A stretch of DNA of 64,000 bases. Source: Paenibacillus sp. 1_12 (lineage in GTDB: Bacteria > Bacillota > Bacilli > Paenibacillales > NBRC-103111). Shown here piece by piece: positions 35,504-45,992 of the stretch (positions are counted from its first letter, which is position 1; every line of letters starts with the position of its first letter). The translations under genes were made by a program, and so were the position numbers. Where the stretch lies: NCBI RefSeq assembly GCF_900114475.1, contig NZ_FOTE01000001.1, forward strand, positions 375,306-439,305, given 5' to 3'. Below the pieces are notes generated by a model. The model worked only from the letters and a program-made list of their open reading frames with translations. It was not told the DNA's origin and did no database searches.

Positions 35504-36200
35504 GGAATAGCGTGAAATTCGGGTGTGTTTTCAAAATAGTTGCGGGAATTTGGTTGCTCACATCACTAGTATAAAAATCTTTAATAGCTTTGGCCTTAAC
35601 TTGATGAGGCACACACGATACAATGATCTCGCTTTGCATGATTTGATGCACCGTCATCGAAATAGCTTGGTTCGGAACCTCATCGAGAGTGGCAAACCAG
35701 CCTTCACCCACCTGTTGATTTTTACAGCTATCATCCAAATCAACGACGATATAGGCCTCCTTCGTGTCAAAATTAGCCGGAGGATCGTTAAAAGCAATAT
35801 GAGCGTTTTCGCCAATGCCAATTAAAGCAAGGTCAATAGGCGCCTTTCGGATTTCGTGAGTCAGAACAGCAATATGATCATGCAGATTGACTTCTCCGTT
35901 AACGTAGTGAACTTTATGTAAGGGTACTTTGGAGACAAACCGTTCTTTCAGATATTTACGGAAGCTGGCTGGATGCTGCTCGGAAAGCGCTACATATTCA
36001 TCTAAGTGGAACATCTCCACTTTGCTCCAGTCAATATCCAATTGTATAAGCGCTTCCAAAGTTTCAAATTGTGAAGCTCCTGTTGAGAGAACTAATCTGA
36101 CCATTCCTTTTTGATCGATTGTCTTATTAATGATCTCAGCGGAAAATGCAGCTGCTTCGCGGCCTAGCTCCTGAGCATTTTTCAATACATGGATATTCAT
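35472..36200 (-). CDS. nagB: Glucosamine-6-phosphate deaminase
   Basis: Converts GlcN-6-P to fructose-6-P and ammonia. NagB/6-phosphogluconolactonase fold with LVLSTGASQFETLEAL, MFHLDEYVALSEQHPASFRKYL and LIGIGENAHIAFNDPP. 242 aa from ATG 36200, five bases behind AGGGAGA; an ATG at 36206 is the alternative, and a longer frame to 36251 would overlap the operator. First gene of the operon downstream of a lacI-type gene. Confidence 0.93.
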   Translation of the reverse strand: MNIHVLKNAQELGREAAAFSAEIINKTIDQKGMVRLVLSTGASQFETLEALIQLDIDWSKVEMFHLDEYVALSEQHPASFRKYLKERFVSKVPLHKVHYVNGEVNLHDHIAVLTHEIRKAPIDLALIGIGENAHIAFNDPPANFDTKEAYIVVDLDDSCKNQQVGEGWFATLDEVPNQAISMTVHQIMQSEIIVSCVPHQVKAKAIKDFYTSDVSNQIPATILKTHPNFTLFLDEQSASDTF

Positions 36201-36251
36201 GTTCATCTCTCCCTCAGAATCGTATTCAAAATGGATTAGCAAGAAATTCAT

Positions 36252-36307
36252 AGTAATCGATTACTTTTGTTATTTTGAGAGTATCATATTCAAATAAAAA
36301 GTGTCAA
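36252..36307 (-). promoter_or_regulatory. nagB promoter with LacI-type operator
   Basis: Minus strand: TTGACA (complement of 36302-36307), 18-base spacer, TACTCT (complement of 36278-36283), then the perfect 14-bp palindrome AGTAATCGATTACT at 36252-36265 at about the transcription start. Classic repressor placement. Confidence 0.7.
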
Positions 36308-36427
36308 TTAGAAAATCAACTCACTAAAGTCTATTCAAAATCGATGCATTCATGTCTAAGCGGAAGCTTTTCTTGCCATATCAGAATGCTTAGCTTCGCT
36401 GAAAACAGCTAAATTTCGATATGATTT

Positions 36428-36441
36428 AGAAATCGATTACT
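36428..36441. promoter_or_regulatory. Second LacI-type operator
   Basis: AGAAATCGATTACT differs at one position from the palindrome at 36252-36265, 176 bases away. It lies 20 bases after the regulator stop codon. Two operators could allow looping. Confidence 0.6.
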
Positions 36442-36461
36442 TTTATAACAAAAGACAACCT

Positions 36462-37502
36462 CTAATTCTGCATGACAGATTGTCTGATGATTAATTTAGG
36501 CTGAAGCACAATCTCTTTGACATCAATGGTTTTACCAACCAAAATATCCATTAACATGTTGCAGGAGAATTTACCCATTTCATATTTGGGGAGATCAACA
36601 GTTGTTAAAGCTGGGTTGCTCATTTGGGAAAATTCGATATTATCAAATCCCACTACAGATATTTGGCCTGGCACATCAATGCCCTGCTCTTTAAGCTCAC
36701 TTATTACGCCAAAGGCAGTTAAATCGTTGCAAGTCATAATCGCAGTAGGCCTTTTATCAAGCTTCATTAATCTATGCGCCAACTGTTTGCCAATATTGAA
36801 TTCAAAAGCGCTGCTATACGTGTTCTCAAGCCCCTCCTCCGCTTCTAAGATCCACAAATCCAACGGTTCTATACCGGATTCCCGAAGCGCGTCATGGTAA
36901 CCATGAAACAAACCTAATCTGCTGGGGCGATCCAAAATAGCGGTGACATAGGCAATGTTGGTATGACCTTGTTCGATTAAATATTTACAAGCAAGATAAG
37001 CTCCTTTGCGATAATCGAATCCGATCTGATATACATCGGGATTGTCGATATATTGATCGATTGAAATTACACATAGCCCTTTTTCGAGATAGGAGTCAAG
37101 GAAGTCTTTGTTTTTGGAAATAGACGACACAATAAGGCCCTTTACTTGTTTCTCAAGAAGCGTTTGTAAATATTCAGCTTCTAATTCCGGATTTTGATGA
37201 GAGTTGCATAAAAGCACATGATAACCGTTCTTGCGCGCAATCTCTTCAATTCCTAATACAACATCAGCATAAAACGGGTTACTAATTGACGGAATAATAA
37301 CGCCGATAGTCATACTGTTATTCGTTTTCAGCTGCTTTCCCAGCATGTTGGGTGTATAATTCAATTCCTTCGCAACTGCTTTAATTTTTTTGCTCATCTC
37401 AGCGCTGACCGGATATGTACTGTTGCTGAGTACACGGGAAACGGTTGCCGTCGATGCATTAACCATTTTTGCGATATCGTAAATCGTTACTGGTTTGCTC
37501 AT
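36462..37502 (-). CDS. LacI-family transcriptional repressor
   Basis: 346 aa. The helix-turn-helix and hinge read TIYDIAKMVNASTATVSRVL, with YTPNMLGKQLKT, followed by a periplasmic-binding-protein-like effector domain (TIGVIIPSISNPFY, VVGFDNIEF). AAAGGTGG before ATG. It is directly upstream of nagBA, and the palindromes with central CG at 36252 and 36428 fit LacI-family operators, so it probably controls the amino-sugar operon. Confidence 0.92.
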   Translation of the reverse strand: MSKPVTIYDIAKMVNASTATVSRVLSNSTYPVSAEMSKKIKAVAKELNYTPNMLGKQLKTNNSMTIGVIIPSISNPFYADVVLGIEEIARKNGYHVLLCNSHQNPELEAEYLQTLLEKQVKGLIVSSISKNKDFLDSYLEKGLCVISIDQYIDNPDVYQIGFDYRKGAYLACKYLIEQGHTNIAYVTAILDRPSRLGLFHGYHDALRESGIEPLDLWILEAEEGLENTYSSAFEFNIGKQLAHRLMKLDKRPTAIMTCNDLTAFGVISELKEQGIDVPGQISVVGFDNIEFSQMSNPALTTVDLPKYEMGKFSCNMLMDILVGKTIDVKEIVLQPKLIIRQSVMQN

Positions 37503-37562
37503 GAACCCACCTTTTCTAAATAGCTGATGTAATCATTCAAGTTGCCGAATTAAATTAATGCA

Positions 37563-37667
37563 TTGTACAGGTACAGTTCTCTTTATTGTGAAGACAAATG
37601 GCAATATGCCGAACGTCAATTTCTGGATGAAGTTCAAGCTGCTGAGCCATACTATGTAACATCTTAA
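37563..37667 (+). CDS. Possible short ORF upstream of the repeat protein
   Basis: A 34-codon frame from TTG at 37563 reads LYRYSSLYCEDKWQYAERQF, then LDEVQAAEPYYVTS, protein-like but without a ribosome binding site. May be a remnant or leader. Otherwise 37503-37690 holds only promoters, not individually recognisable. Confidence 0.25.
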   Translation: MYRYSSLYCEDKWQYAERQFLDEVQAAEPYYVTS

Positions 37668-37690
37668 TACCATCTGAAGGAGCGACCACC

Positions 37691-38425
37691 ATGATTAGTA
37701 ATCGCGAGCTGAAGAATGAAATCGAGCAACTCAATGAACAAAATCAAAGTTTGACCCATGAATTGCAATCCATTAAAGAAATGCTTCAAAAACAAGTCTA
37801 CAGCAGCAACCAGACAAATAACAATAGCAGGTCACAATCAAATTCAGGAAGCGGCGAACAGGACGCCAACTGTAAGGATGAATCCAGTGGAAATTCCAAG
37901 CAGGCTGACAGCAGCAGCAAATCTTCAGGTGATCAATCCAAGCAGGCCGACAGCAGCAGCAAATCTTCAGGTAATCAATCAAAGCAAGCCAACAGCGGCA
38001 GTAATTCTTCTGACGATCAATCAAAGCAAGCTGACAGCGGCAGTAATTCTTCTGACGACCAATCAAAGCAAGCTGACAGCGGCAGTAATTCTTCTGACGA
38101 TCAATCAAAGCAAGCCGATAGCGGCAGTAATTCTTCTGATGATCAATCAAAGCAAGCCGATAATAGTGATAGTCAAAGCGACAGCTATGATTCCAGCGAG
38201 CAGAATAGCGATTTTCAATCCATCGCTCAGGACTTTTCCAAGCTCAAGGATTTAACCAGTCAGCTGGAATCAAAAATGCAAACCTATATATCCAATCAAA
38301 CCTCAGGCAGCCCTCTCAGTGAGGAGGATGTGGTTAATCTAGTCCTTGCCATGATGAATGGGATGATCGATTGGACTACTGACCTCATGTCCCGTCAGAA
38401 TCAACAATCAGGTCCTTTGCAATAG
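37691..38425 (+). CDS. Ser/Asp/Gln-rich tandem-repeat protein with N-terminal coiled coil
   Basis: 244 aa. Residues 1-36 are a heptad coiled coil (NEIEQLNEQNQSLTHELQSI). Residues 66-158 are about six and a half 14-residue repeats of the form SDDQSKQADSGSNS, highly hydrophilic and likely disordered. The C-terminal 60 residues are again helical and more hydrophobic (EEDVVNLVLAMMNGMIDW). No signal peptide. GAAGGAG before ATG. No known family recognised. The composition recalls spore-surface or spacer proteins, but nothing in the sequence proves this. Confidence 0.7.
   Translation: MISNRELKNEIEQLNEQNQSLTHELQSIKEMLQKQVYSSNQTNNNSRSQSNSGSGEQDANCKDESSGNSKQADSSSKSSGDQSKQADSSSKSSGNQSKQANSGSNSSDDQSKQADSGSNSSDDQSKQADSGSNSSDDQSKQADSGSNSSDDQSKQADNSDSQSDSYDSSEQNSDFQSIAQDFSKLKDLTSQLESKMQTYISNQTSGSPLSEEDVVNLVLAMMNGMIDWTTDLMSRQNQQSGPLQ
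37886..38164 (+). repeat. 42-bp tandem coding repeats
   Basis: About 6.5 units. The central four are nearly identical in DNA, sharing GATCAATCAAAGCAAGC and GGCAGTAATTCTTC, which indicates recent unit duplication. Copy number is likely to vary between strains. Confidence 0.85.
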
Positions 38426-38461
38426 ATCGGGGCAGCTTAGACAGGAAGCAGCTAAAGCTCC

Positions 38462-38923
38462 TTACATAGCGATACCACAGTGTGAGCAAAACTTCGTATC
38501 CGCATCATTAGCGGTCCGACAAGCCTGGCAAATTAGGCGAATTTCAGCCGCCGATGCTTTCTCCTCATATGAGCTTGTAAAAGAATACCCGCATGCCGGA
38601 CAAAATTTAACGTCAGCAGCAACAACCTTACCGCAGCGGCATTCCTTCATATGGCGGGCTTGTTTAATTTTCAGTTCAATAGACTGAATTTCCTGACGCA
38701 AAGCGCTGATATGCTGACAATGGGCGGTCACTTCCTTGTCCGCCTGTTTCCAATTGCCGGCTGTATACGCTTTGTACACCGCTTCTCCTATCAGCTTGCT
38801 GGTCTTCTCCTGCTCTTTTTCCTTGGCTGTAATTTGCGTACGCAGTTTAGTGGTTTCGACCGTCTGCTGCGCTTTTTTGGCTGCGCCCGATGCGCCTTGC
38901 TTCATCTTATCAAAAAAAGACAT
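38462..38923 (-). CDS. Double zinc-ribbon protein
   Basis: 153 aa from ATG 38923. N-terminal part: MSFFDKMKQGASGAAKKAQQ and a helical region (about 30-95). C-terminal part: two zinc ribbons, CRCGKVV...CPACG and CQACRTA...CSHCG, each with four metal ligands. Function unknown; similar architectures are common in Bacillales. Convergent with the repeat-protein gene, 36 bases away. Confidence 0.8.
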   Translation of the reverse strand: MSFFDKMKQGASGAAKKAQQTVETTKLRTQITAKEKEQEKTSKLIGEAVYKAYTAGNWKQADKEVTAHCQHISALRQEIQSIELKIKQARHMKECRCGKVVAADVKFCPACGYSFTSSYEEKASAAEIRLICQACRTANDADTKFCSHCGIAM

Positions 38924-39038
38924 AAGACACCTCTCCCTCACCTTGTAGTTCTTCCTACTACAAAGCTATGAAGGAAAGACAGGTGCTCATGCCGATTTTC
39001 AAATAAAATAACGGATTTTGTTCATTCCCTGCACTCCA

Positions 39039-39137
39039 TCAGCTAAAAAAACGACGCAGCAGCGAAATGCCCAACAACACGATGACAATGACACATATGA
39101 GCAGCAGCCTTTTTTCCTGCTTGTCAAACTTATTCAT
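39039..39137 (-). CDS. Small single-pass membrane protein
   Basis: 32 aa: MNKFDKQEKRLLLICVIVIV followed by LLGISLLRRFFS. Charged N-terminus, one hydrophobic segment of about 17 residues, basic end. AGAGG lies 13 bases upstream, a little far. Lies 49 bases after the HAD hydrolase gene and may be cotranscribed with it. Too short for standard ORF calling. Confidence 0.45.
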   Translation of the reverse strand: MNKFDKQEKRLLLICVIVIVLLGISLLRRFFS

Positions 39138-39186
39138 CGGCTCATCCACATCCTCTGAGTAAAAGCGTATAGGTGCTTGGCAGTTG

Positions 39187-40005
39187 TTAATTTCTATTCT
39201 TGTTGTTCAGCAGCAAGGATTCCAACACGATGGCCACACCATCCAAATCGTTGGTCGCTGTCAATTGCTTCGCCCTGCTTTTTAATTCCTCGATAGCATT
39301 GCCCATGGCTACCGGATAACCACACATATCAAATAGCTCAAGATCATTATAATCGTCTCCAAAAACCATCACTTGATCATGGTGAATGCCTCTGCGATTC
39401 AATACAGGAAGCAGGGCAGCCGCTTTAGAAACACCAGCATTCATAATTTGAATCAGTCGACCGCCGTCTGTCAACATGATTTTGACCCGCTGTCCAAAAT
39501 CACGGCTCAGCTCTGTGTAGATATCGTCTTCATTCGACAATAACATTTTGGACAGCAGGAATTGATTCATATCTTCTCGGGAGCATACGTCGGGCATCGG
39601 ATCTCCATCAGGAAAACCTAAAAGCTGTGCTTGCTCCTGCGTCAAACCACGATTGCTGAACATCGTACCCAATACTTCAAATGATACAAAAGTTCCCGAA
39701 TTCCATCTGATTATCGCCTCGTACAGATCTGAGATCGTCTGCTGATCAATCCACAGATGATCCTCTGTCTCATAAGTAGCATCCACAGTATGAGCACCGT
39801 TATAGTAAATTACACAGCCCAGTTCCATCATTTCAGGGGGGAGAAGTAAACGTACAGACCGAGCAGGCCTTGCTGTCGCAATGATCACTTGAATACCCGC
39901 TTGATGACAAGCTAGAATGGCTCGAAGACTTCGGGGTGATACTTCGCGGCGACTATTCAAAAGTGTACCATCCAGATCCAAAACAACAGCCTCAATTACA
40001 CTCAT
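39187..40005 (-). CDS. Cof-type HAD hydrolase (HAD-IIB)
   Basis: 272 aa phosphatase. Motif I VLDLDGTLLNSRREV, motif II IIATARP, motif III lysine with KAAALLPVL, and motif IV VMFGDDYNDLELF, typical of Cof/YidA sugar-phosphate phosphatases. Substrate unknown. GCAGGAGG precedes ATG. Divergent from a second HAD gene at 40171. Confidence 0.9.
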   Translation of the reverse strand: MSVIEAVVLDLDGTLLNSRREVSPRSLRAILACHQAGIQVIIATARPARSVRLLLPPEMMELGCVIYYNGAHTVDATYETEDHLWIDQQTISDLYEAIIRWNSGTFVSFEVLGTMFSNRGLTQEQAQLLGFPDGDPMPDVCSREDMNQFLLSKMLLSNEDDIYTELSRDFGQRVKIMLTDGGRLIQIMNAGVSKAAALLPVLNRRGIHHDQVMVFGDDYNDLELFDMCGYPVAMGNAIEELKSRAKQLTATNDLDGVAIVLESLLLNNKNRN

Positions 40006-40170
40006 CGTGACCTCCTGCGTCTGCGGAAAATTTTCATCATAATATCACAGGGACCCGTCCTTGTAAATCGGATTATCATCATAAAAGAGTGGTGGCAGCT
40101 TTACTCCTTTATTTGTTACAATAATCAGATCGACCACAGAATTACGGTATTACGAAAGGGAGAGCCGACA

Positions 40171-40974
40171 GTGATAGGATTTATACTTGATTTGGATGGG
40201 ACTTTATACGACGGGGATGCGCCTATTCCTTATGCTCCCGAATTTATAGGATGGCTTCGCGGCCATCATTATCCCTACTTATACGTAACGAACAACTCGT
40301 CTCGTACGCCCGAGCAGGTAGCAGCGCACTTGCGTGCTACAGGGATAGAGGCTTTTCCTGAAGAGGTACTTACGTCTTCTCAAGCAGCTACTCTATATAT
40401 GCAGGAACGTGCCAGCAGTAAACAGGTCTATGCGATTGGAGAAGTCGGGCTTCAGCAAGCTCTACAGGATGCCGGTTTCCAGACAGCCGAGCACGGTGCA
40501 CAGCCTGACTTTGTTGTGCAGGGTATTGACCGGAAGTTCAACTATGAGAAGCTTTCAATGGCAGTTCGATATATTCGCAGCGGGGCAGCCTTTATACTGA
40601 CCAATCCCGACCATTTGCTGCCGATGAATCATGAGCTTCATCCTGGTGCAGGCTCCATTGCAGCTAGTATAGAACGAGCCAGTCAGGTGGAACCGACGAT
40701 TATCGGCAAGCCGTCACCGATTATTATGAATTATGCTATTGCCAGGCTCGGCCTGCCATGTGATCAAATATGGGTAGTCGGCGATAATCTGCAAACCGAT
40801 ATTCAAGGTGGACTAGCCGCGGGCTGCCGAACTGCACTTGTGCTTACTGGTCTGGTCAAGCGAAGCACTCTGGAAGCACATGAGCAGCGAACCGGTATTC
40901 GGGCAGAGCTTGTGTGTGATCATTTGATGTTGCTTGCCGAAGCACTAAGCCAAGAAAAAGGGTTACACAAATGA
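40171..40974 (+). CDS. HAD-IIA family phosphatase (NagD/YutF-like)
   Basis: 267 aa. Motif I FILDLDGTLYDG, motif II YVTNNSSRTPEQVA, substrate cap, motif III KPSPIIMNYA, motif IV VVGDNLQTDIQGG. GTG start with AAAGGGAGAG upstream. Acts on phosphorylated small molecules. Overlaps the next gene by four bases (ATGA), so the two phosphatases are coupled. Confidence 0.9.
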   Translation: MIGFILDLDGTLYDGDAPIPYAPEFIGWLRGHHYPYLYVTNNSSRTPEQVAAHLRATGIEAFPEEVLTSSQAATLYMQERASSKQVYAIGEVGLQQALQDAGFQTAEHGAQPDFVVQGIDRKFNYEKLSMAVRYIRSGAAFILTNPDHLLPMNHELHPGAGSIAASIERASQVEPTIIGKPSPIIMNYAIARLGLPCDQIWVVGDNLQTDIQGGLAAGCRTALVLTGLVKRSTLEAHEQRTGIRAELVCDHLMLLAEALSQEKGLHK

Positions 40975-41597
40975 ACCCTACGATAATCAGTCTGATCCGC
41001 CATGGAGAAACCGATGTCAACCGCGAACCTATATTTCAGGGACAAATGAATAATCCGTTAGCGATTGAGGGTACACGTCAAGCCGTATTGCTGGCAGCGA
41101 GGTTGTCCCATTTGAAATTTGATGTGTTATACAGCTCCGACCTGCTGCGTGCGGTGCAAACGGCTGCCATCCTCGGGAAGCCGCACGATAAGGAAATTCG
41201 AACCTCCTCCCAGTTGCGGGAGATCAACCGCGGCGACTGGACGGGAATGAGCTACAAGGCATGCGCTGCCGCTGATCCTGCCGGCTGGAAGGCTAGCCGG
41301 ATTAATCCGGAATTTCGTTCTCCTGGCGGGGAATCGTTTGTTGACCTGCACAAACGAATTGTTGCCGAGATTGATCGCATCGCGCGGCTGCATCCTGGCA
41401 TGCATATTATGATCGTGACGCATGGAGGTCCGATTCGTGCTTTCTTACGGCACGCTATCGGTCTTCCTGCCCATCATATGCAGCCATTCGAAGCAGCAAA
41501 TACGTCCATTAGCCGCTTTAAACTTGAAGACCAGCAGTGGACGATGCAGCTATTCAACGACTGCGCCCACCTTGAGATTAATCGCATTGAGCCTTAA
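40971..41597 (+). CDS. Histidine phosphatase family protein (phosphoglycerate mutase-like)
   Basis: 208 aa. Catalytic LIRHGETDVNRE with the phospho-accepting histidine, second histidine in VTHGGPIRAFLRH, and LREINRGDWTGM. Could be a phosphoglycerate mutase, cobalamin-phosphatase or broad-specificity phosphatase. Context with a HAD phosphatase favours general phosphatase activity. Confidence 0.88.
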   Translation: MNPTIISLIRHGETDVNREPIFQGQMNNPLAIEGTRQAVLLAARLSHLKFDVLYSSDLLRAVQTAAILGKPHDKEIRTSSQLREINRGDWTGMSYKACAAADPAGWKASRINPEFRSPGGESFVDLHKRIVAEIDRIARLHPGMHIMIVTHGGPIRAFLRHAIGLPAHHMQPFEAANTSISRFKLEDQQWTMQLFNDCAHLEINRIEP

Positions 41598-41630
41598 TCT
41601 GGGACTGTGACCAAATTCATTTGACTAACC

Positions 41631-41673
41631 AAGAAGCCTCCGAATGCCACTGATGTGGATTTGGAGGCTTCTT
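41631..41673 (+). terminator. Intrinsic terminator
   Basis: AAGAAGCCTCC pairs with GGAGGCTTCTT. Lies between the convergent phosphatase and PadR genes. Confidence 0.75.
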
Positions 41674-41739
41674 CGTCTCATTGTGAACCAGCTTGCGTAA
41701 TCATTTTTGCCGAGATGCCGCCAGATCTCCAGTCAGTGG

Positions 41740-42300
41740 TTACTCTTCTAACGGAAGCCCTCTCTCGCTCAAGCGTTCATCCTTGGCGTCCTTAGCCAGA
41801 CGCTCCAGCCAGCGCAGCTGTGTAAGACCATGCTCATAAGAGCATGACATCATATGAAGTACGCCACGAGGCACGATTGGAATGTGCTCCTCATAAAGCT
41901 CCTTCATTTGGCGATTTTTCAGCTTCTGTTCTTCGATTTTCTTTAAAATAATCTGATAAATTTTCCCTTGATCCCCGTAGCCAGCAAACATTAATGCCGT
42001 TACCATCGGGTAGTAGACAGGGGATTTTTCCTGAAATTGTTGCAGCAGCAGCTCCTGAAACAACAGCTTCCCTGATGAAGAAATCCGGTAAATGGTGCGA
42101 TCCGGTCTGCTGCTGTCCTTAACCGTTTCTACGGCCTCGATATAGTCATTTTTTTTCAACTGCTCGATTGCGTAATATAAAGAGCCATCGCGCATTTTGA
42201 TATAATAATGCATATCACGTTCCATCATCGTCTGCTTGATTTCATAGGGATGGCACTCTTTTTCCATTAAAAGCCCCAAAATAACCAGCTTCATGGACAT
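41740..42300 (-). CDS. PadR-family transcriptional regulator
   Basis: 186 aa. N-terminal winged helix: LVILGLLMEKECHPYEIKQT and GSLYYAIEQLKKNDYIEAV, typical PadR. C-terminal dimerisation helices. It lies 87 bases behind the efflux gene in the same direction. PadR proteins often repress an adjacent transporter gene and are relieved by the exported compound, so it is the probable regulator of that pump. Confidence 0.9.
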   Translation of the reverse strand: MSMKLVILGLLMEKECHPYEIKQTMMERDMHYYIKMRDGSLYYAIEQLKKNDYIEAVETVKDSSRPDRTIYRISSSGKLLFQELLLQQFQEKSPVYYPMVTALMFAGYGDQGKIYQIILKKIEEQKLKNRQMKELYEEHIPIVPRGVLHMMSCSYEHGLTQLRWLERLAKDAKDERLSERGLPLEE

Positions 42301-42387
42301 GGAGCAATCACCTTATTTCTAAAAATTTCGAGTGCGTGTCTACACCCGCTCTGATAGGAATGAAATCTCATAGGCTTCTCTTAGACA

Positions 42388-43953
<1,566 letters not shown>

Positions 43954-43964
43954 TCACCCTCATT

Positions 43965-43992
43965 TTTACTTTAGTAACTACTTTAAATATTA
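43965..43992. promoter_or_regulatory. Possible PadR operator / promoter of the efflux gene
   Basis: TTTAGTAACTACTTTAAA is an imperfect inverted repeat, 20-40 bases upstream of the efflux start, and overlaps a likely -10 region. Assignment by position only. The rest of 43954-44224 has no gene. Confidence 0.3.
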
Positions 43993-44224
43993 TATTCAAA
44001 TTTGAGTAATTAACAAGCAATTTACCTAAAAATAATATGGGGCTCCCGTACTTTTATCTGAGTTTGCCCTATTTAGGTTTGCTCCTCGTCGTCATGTATC
44101 ATATAATGTCTGTATTGAGAAATTGTATTTATATTATTGGGCAAAACGATAAAATTTATCTATTTTTCAAATCGGTTTGTATACCCAGTAGAGGCATAAC
44201 CTTTGGAAAGGAGGGTCCGATAAA

Positions 44225-45127
44225 GTGAATTTGAACCAACTCGAAACGTTAATTACGATCTCCAAGACGATGAGCTTCCGCAAGGCAGGCGAGCTGCTTA
44301 ACCTCACCCAGCCTGCAGTATCCGCTCAGATAAAAAGTCTGGAGGATGAGTTCAAAACTGTCCTTATTGACCGTAACCAACCTGTAACACTAACCGACAG
44401 CGGACGTATATTTCTGGAACATGCAGAATTGATTTTGCATACGGTTGAGGATATGAAGGAACGACTGAACGATTTGAATCATACGCCGCAGGGCCATATT
44501 CACCTAGGAACGACTACCTCAATCGCCATTCAGATCTTACCGCGAGTGCTGTCCTATTTTCAAAATCAATTTCCTTTGATCAAAACGACGATCCACTCGA
44601 TGACTACCTCACAAATCATGCATAGCGTTGAAAACGGCGCCATTGATATCGGTATTACGTATTTATTTGAAAAGCAGCCTTCACTCGAAAGCTCAGTATT
44701 GTATTATGATACTTTTGAGCTGGTTGTATCACCCAATCATCCGCTCAGCCGCTACGCTCATGTGCCTATTGAAAGGCTGCATGACATTTCATTGATTATG
44801 CTCTCGCCTGAAACAGCGGGTCGCAGGTTTGTCGATCAAATTTTCAAGCAGCTTAATATGACTCCACAGATCGTTATGGAGCTGTCGAGCAGCGAAGAAG
44901 TGAAACGAATGGTCGAGCTGAATCTTGGGGCTGCGATTATATCGAAAATGTCGATTGCTAACGAGCTTCGTCTGGGTACCCTCAAGATGATTAAAGTTCA
45001 TGAACTCGAAATCAGCCACCCTGTCGGCGTTATATATAAATCCGGACGCTATTTAAGCTCGGCGCTGCATCAATTCTTATTGGATTTAAAAGGCATGCAA
45101 GAAATACAATTTATCGGATCGGAGTGA
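44225..45127 (+). CDS. LysR-family transcriptional regulator
   Basis: 300 aa. Helix-turn-helix SFRKAGELLNLTQPAVSAQI, effector domain GHIHLGTTTSIAIQILP and GAIDIGITYL. GTG start with AAAGGAGGG. Resembles CbbR/YwfK-type regulators. Seven bases from the downstream PHP gene, so probably cotranscribed. Target not evident. Confidence 0.9.
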   Translation: MNLNQLETLITISKTMSFRKAGELLNLTQPAVSAQIKSLEDEFKTVLIDRNQPVTLTDSGRIFLEHAELILHTVEDMKERLNDLNHTPQGHIHLGTTTSIAIQILPRVLSYFQNQFPLIKTTIHSMTTSQIMHSVENGAIDIGITYLFEKQPSLESSVLYYDTFELVVSPNHPLSRYAHVPIERLHDISLIMLSPETAGRRFVDQIFKQLNMTPQIVMELSSSEEVKRMVELNLGAAIISKMSIANELRLGTLKMIKVHELEISHPVGVIYKSGRYLSSALHQFLLDLKGMQEIQFIGSE

Positions 45128-45133
45128 ATCTTA

Positions 45134-45940
45134 ATGAAATTTGATTTACACACACACCACGAACGCTGCGGCCATGCCGTAGGTACGATACGCGATTATG
45201 TTGAGGCGGGAATCCGTCACGGGCTGTCGGTAATCGGGATCTCTGACCATTCTCCCTATTTTGGAAGTAAGCTGGAACGCGAACAACCGGGCATCGCCAT
45301 GGGTAAAAGTGAATTCGCCATATATATCGATGAAGTGTTGAAGCTTAAGCAGGAATACAGCGGAAAAATCGATGTGCTGCTGGGCGTGGAGTCCGATTTT
45401 TTCCCTGAGCATGCAGAGCTGTACCGGCAAATATACGAGCAATACCCTTTTGACTACATTATTGGGTCCGTTCATTTGTCCGGGGGTACAAGTATTTTCA
45501 ATAAGACTCGTTTCCAGGGACTAACCGATGCTCAGCTCATTGAACAAAAGGACATTTATTACGGTCTGATTGAACAATCGGCTCGCAGCGGTATTTTTCA
45601 AATCCTTGGCCACATTGACGCAATGCGCGCCTACTTTGTTCCCTTCTCGGCTGTGCCAACCGATTCCGTCGATCGTACCCTCCAGATCATTGCCGAGCAC
45701 GATGTCGCTATCGAAATCAACACCTCCGGCAAAACCAAAGCATGCGGCGGCTGGTATCCGGTGGATGAAGTGCTTGAACGGGCGCTTCATTACGGAGTCA
45801 GAGTTACCTTTGGATCGGATGCCCATGTTCCTGAGCGAGTAGGCGATGATTGGGACGAGGTCAGCAAGCGGTTAAAGGAAATCGGCTTTAAAGAATGGGT
45901 GTACTTCAAACAAAAGGAACGCCAAATCGTAGCTTTGTAA
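45134..45940 (+). CDS. PHP-domain histidinol-phosphatase family protein
   Basis: 268 aa. Metal-binding PHP motifs: FDLHTHHERCGHA, GISDHSPYF, GVESDFFPEH, IIGSVHLSGG, ILGHIDAMR and FGSDAHVPE. Best fit is HisJ-type histidinol-phosphate phosphatase, the last but one step of histidine synthesis. PHP proteins of this group include other phosphoesterases. GGAG upstream overlaps the end of the LysR gene. Confidence 0.85.
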   Translation: MKFDLHTHHERCGHAVGTIRDYVEAGIRHGLSVIGISDHSPYFGSKLEREQPGIAMGKSEFAIYIDEVLKLKQEYSGKIDVLLGVESDFFPEHAELYRQIYEQYPFDYIIGSVHLSGGTSIFNKTRFQGLTDAQLIEQKDIYYGLIEQSARSGIFQILGHIDAMRAYFVPFSAVPTDSVDRTLQIIAEHDVAIEINTSGKTKACGGWYPVDEVLERALHYGVRVTFGSDAHVPERVGDDWDEVSKRLKEIGFKEWVYFKQKERQIVAL

Positions 45941-45963
45941 ATTTATCGTCATAGAAAGTCATG

Positions 45964-45992
45964 AAACCAGTCCGAAAAACGGACTGGTTTTT
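45964..45992 (+). terminator. Intrinsic terminator
   Basis: AAACCAGTCCG and CGGACTGGTTT form an 11-bp stem around AAAAA, followed by TT. Confidence 0.85.

Noticed and set aside
37773-38150. Cys/Tyr/Arg-rich minus-strand ORF of 125 codons
   Set aside because: It is the complement of the tandem 42-bp repeats; its own repeats follow from the sense-strand repeats.
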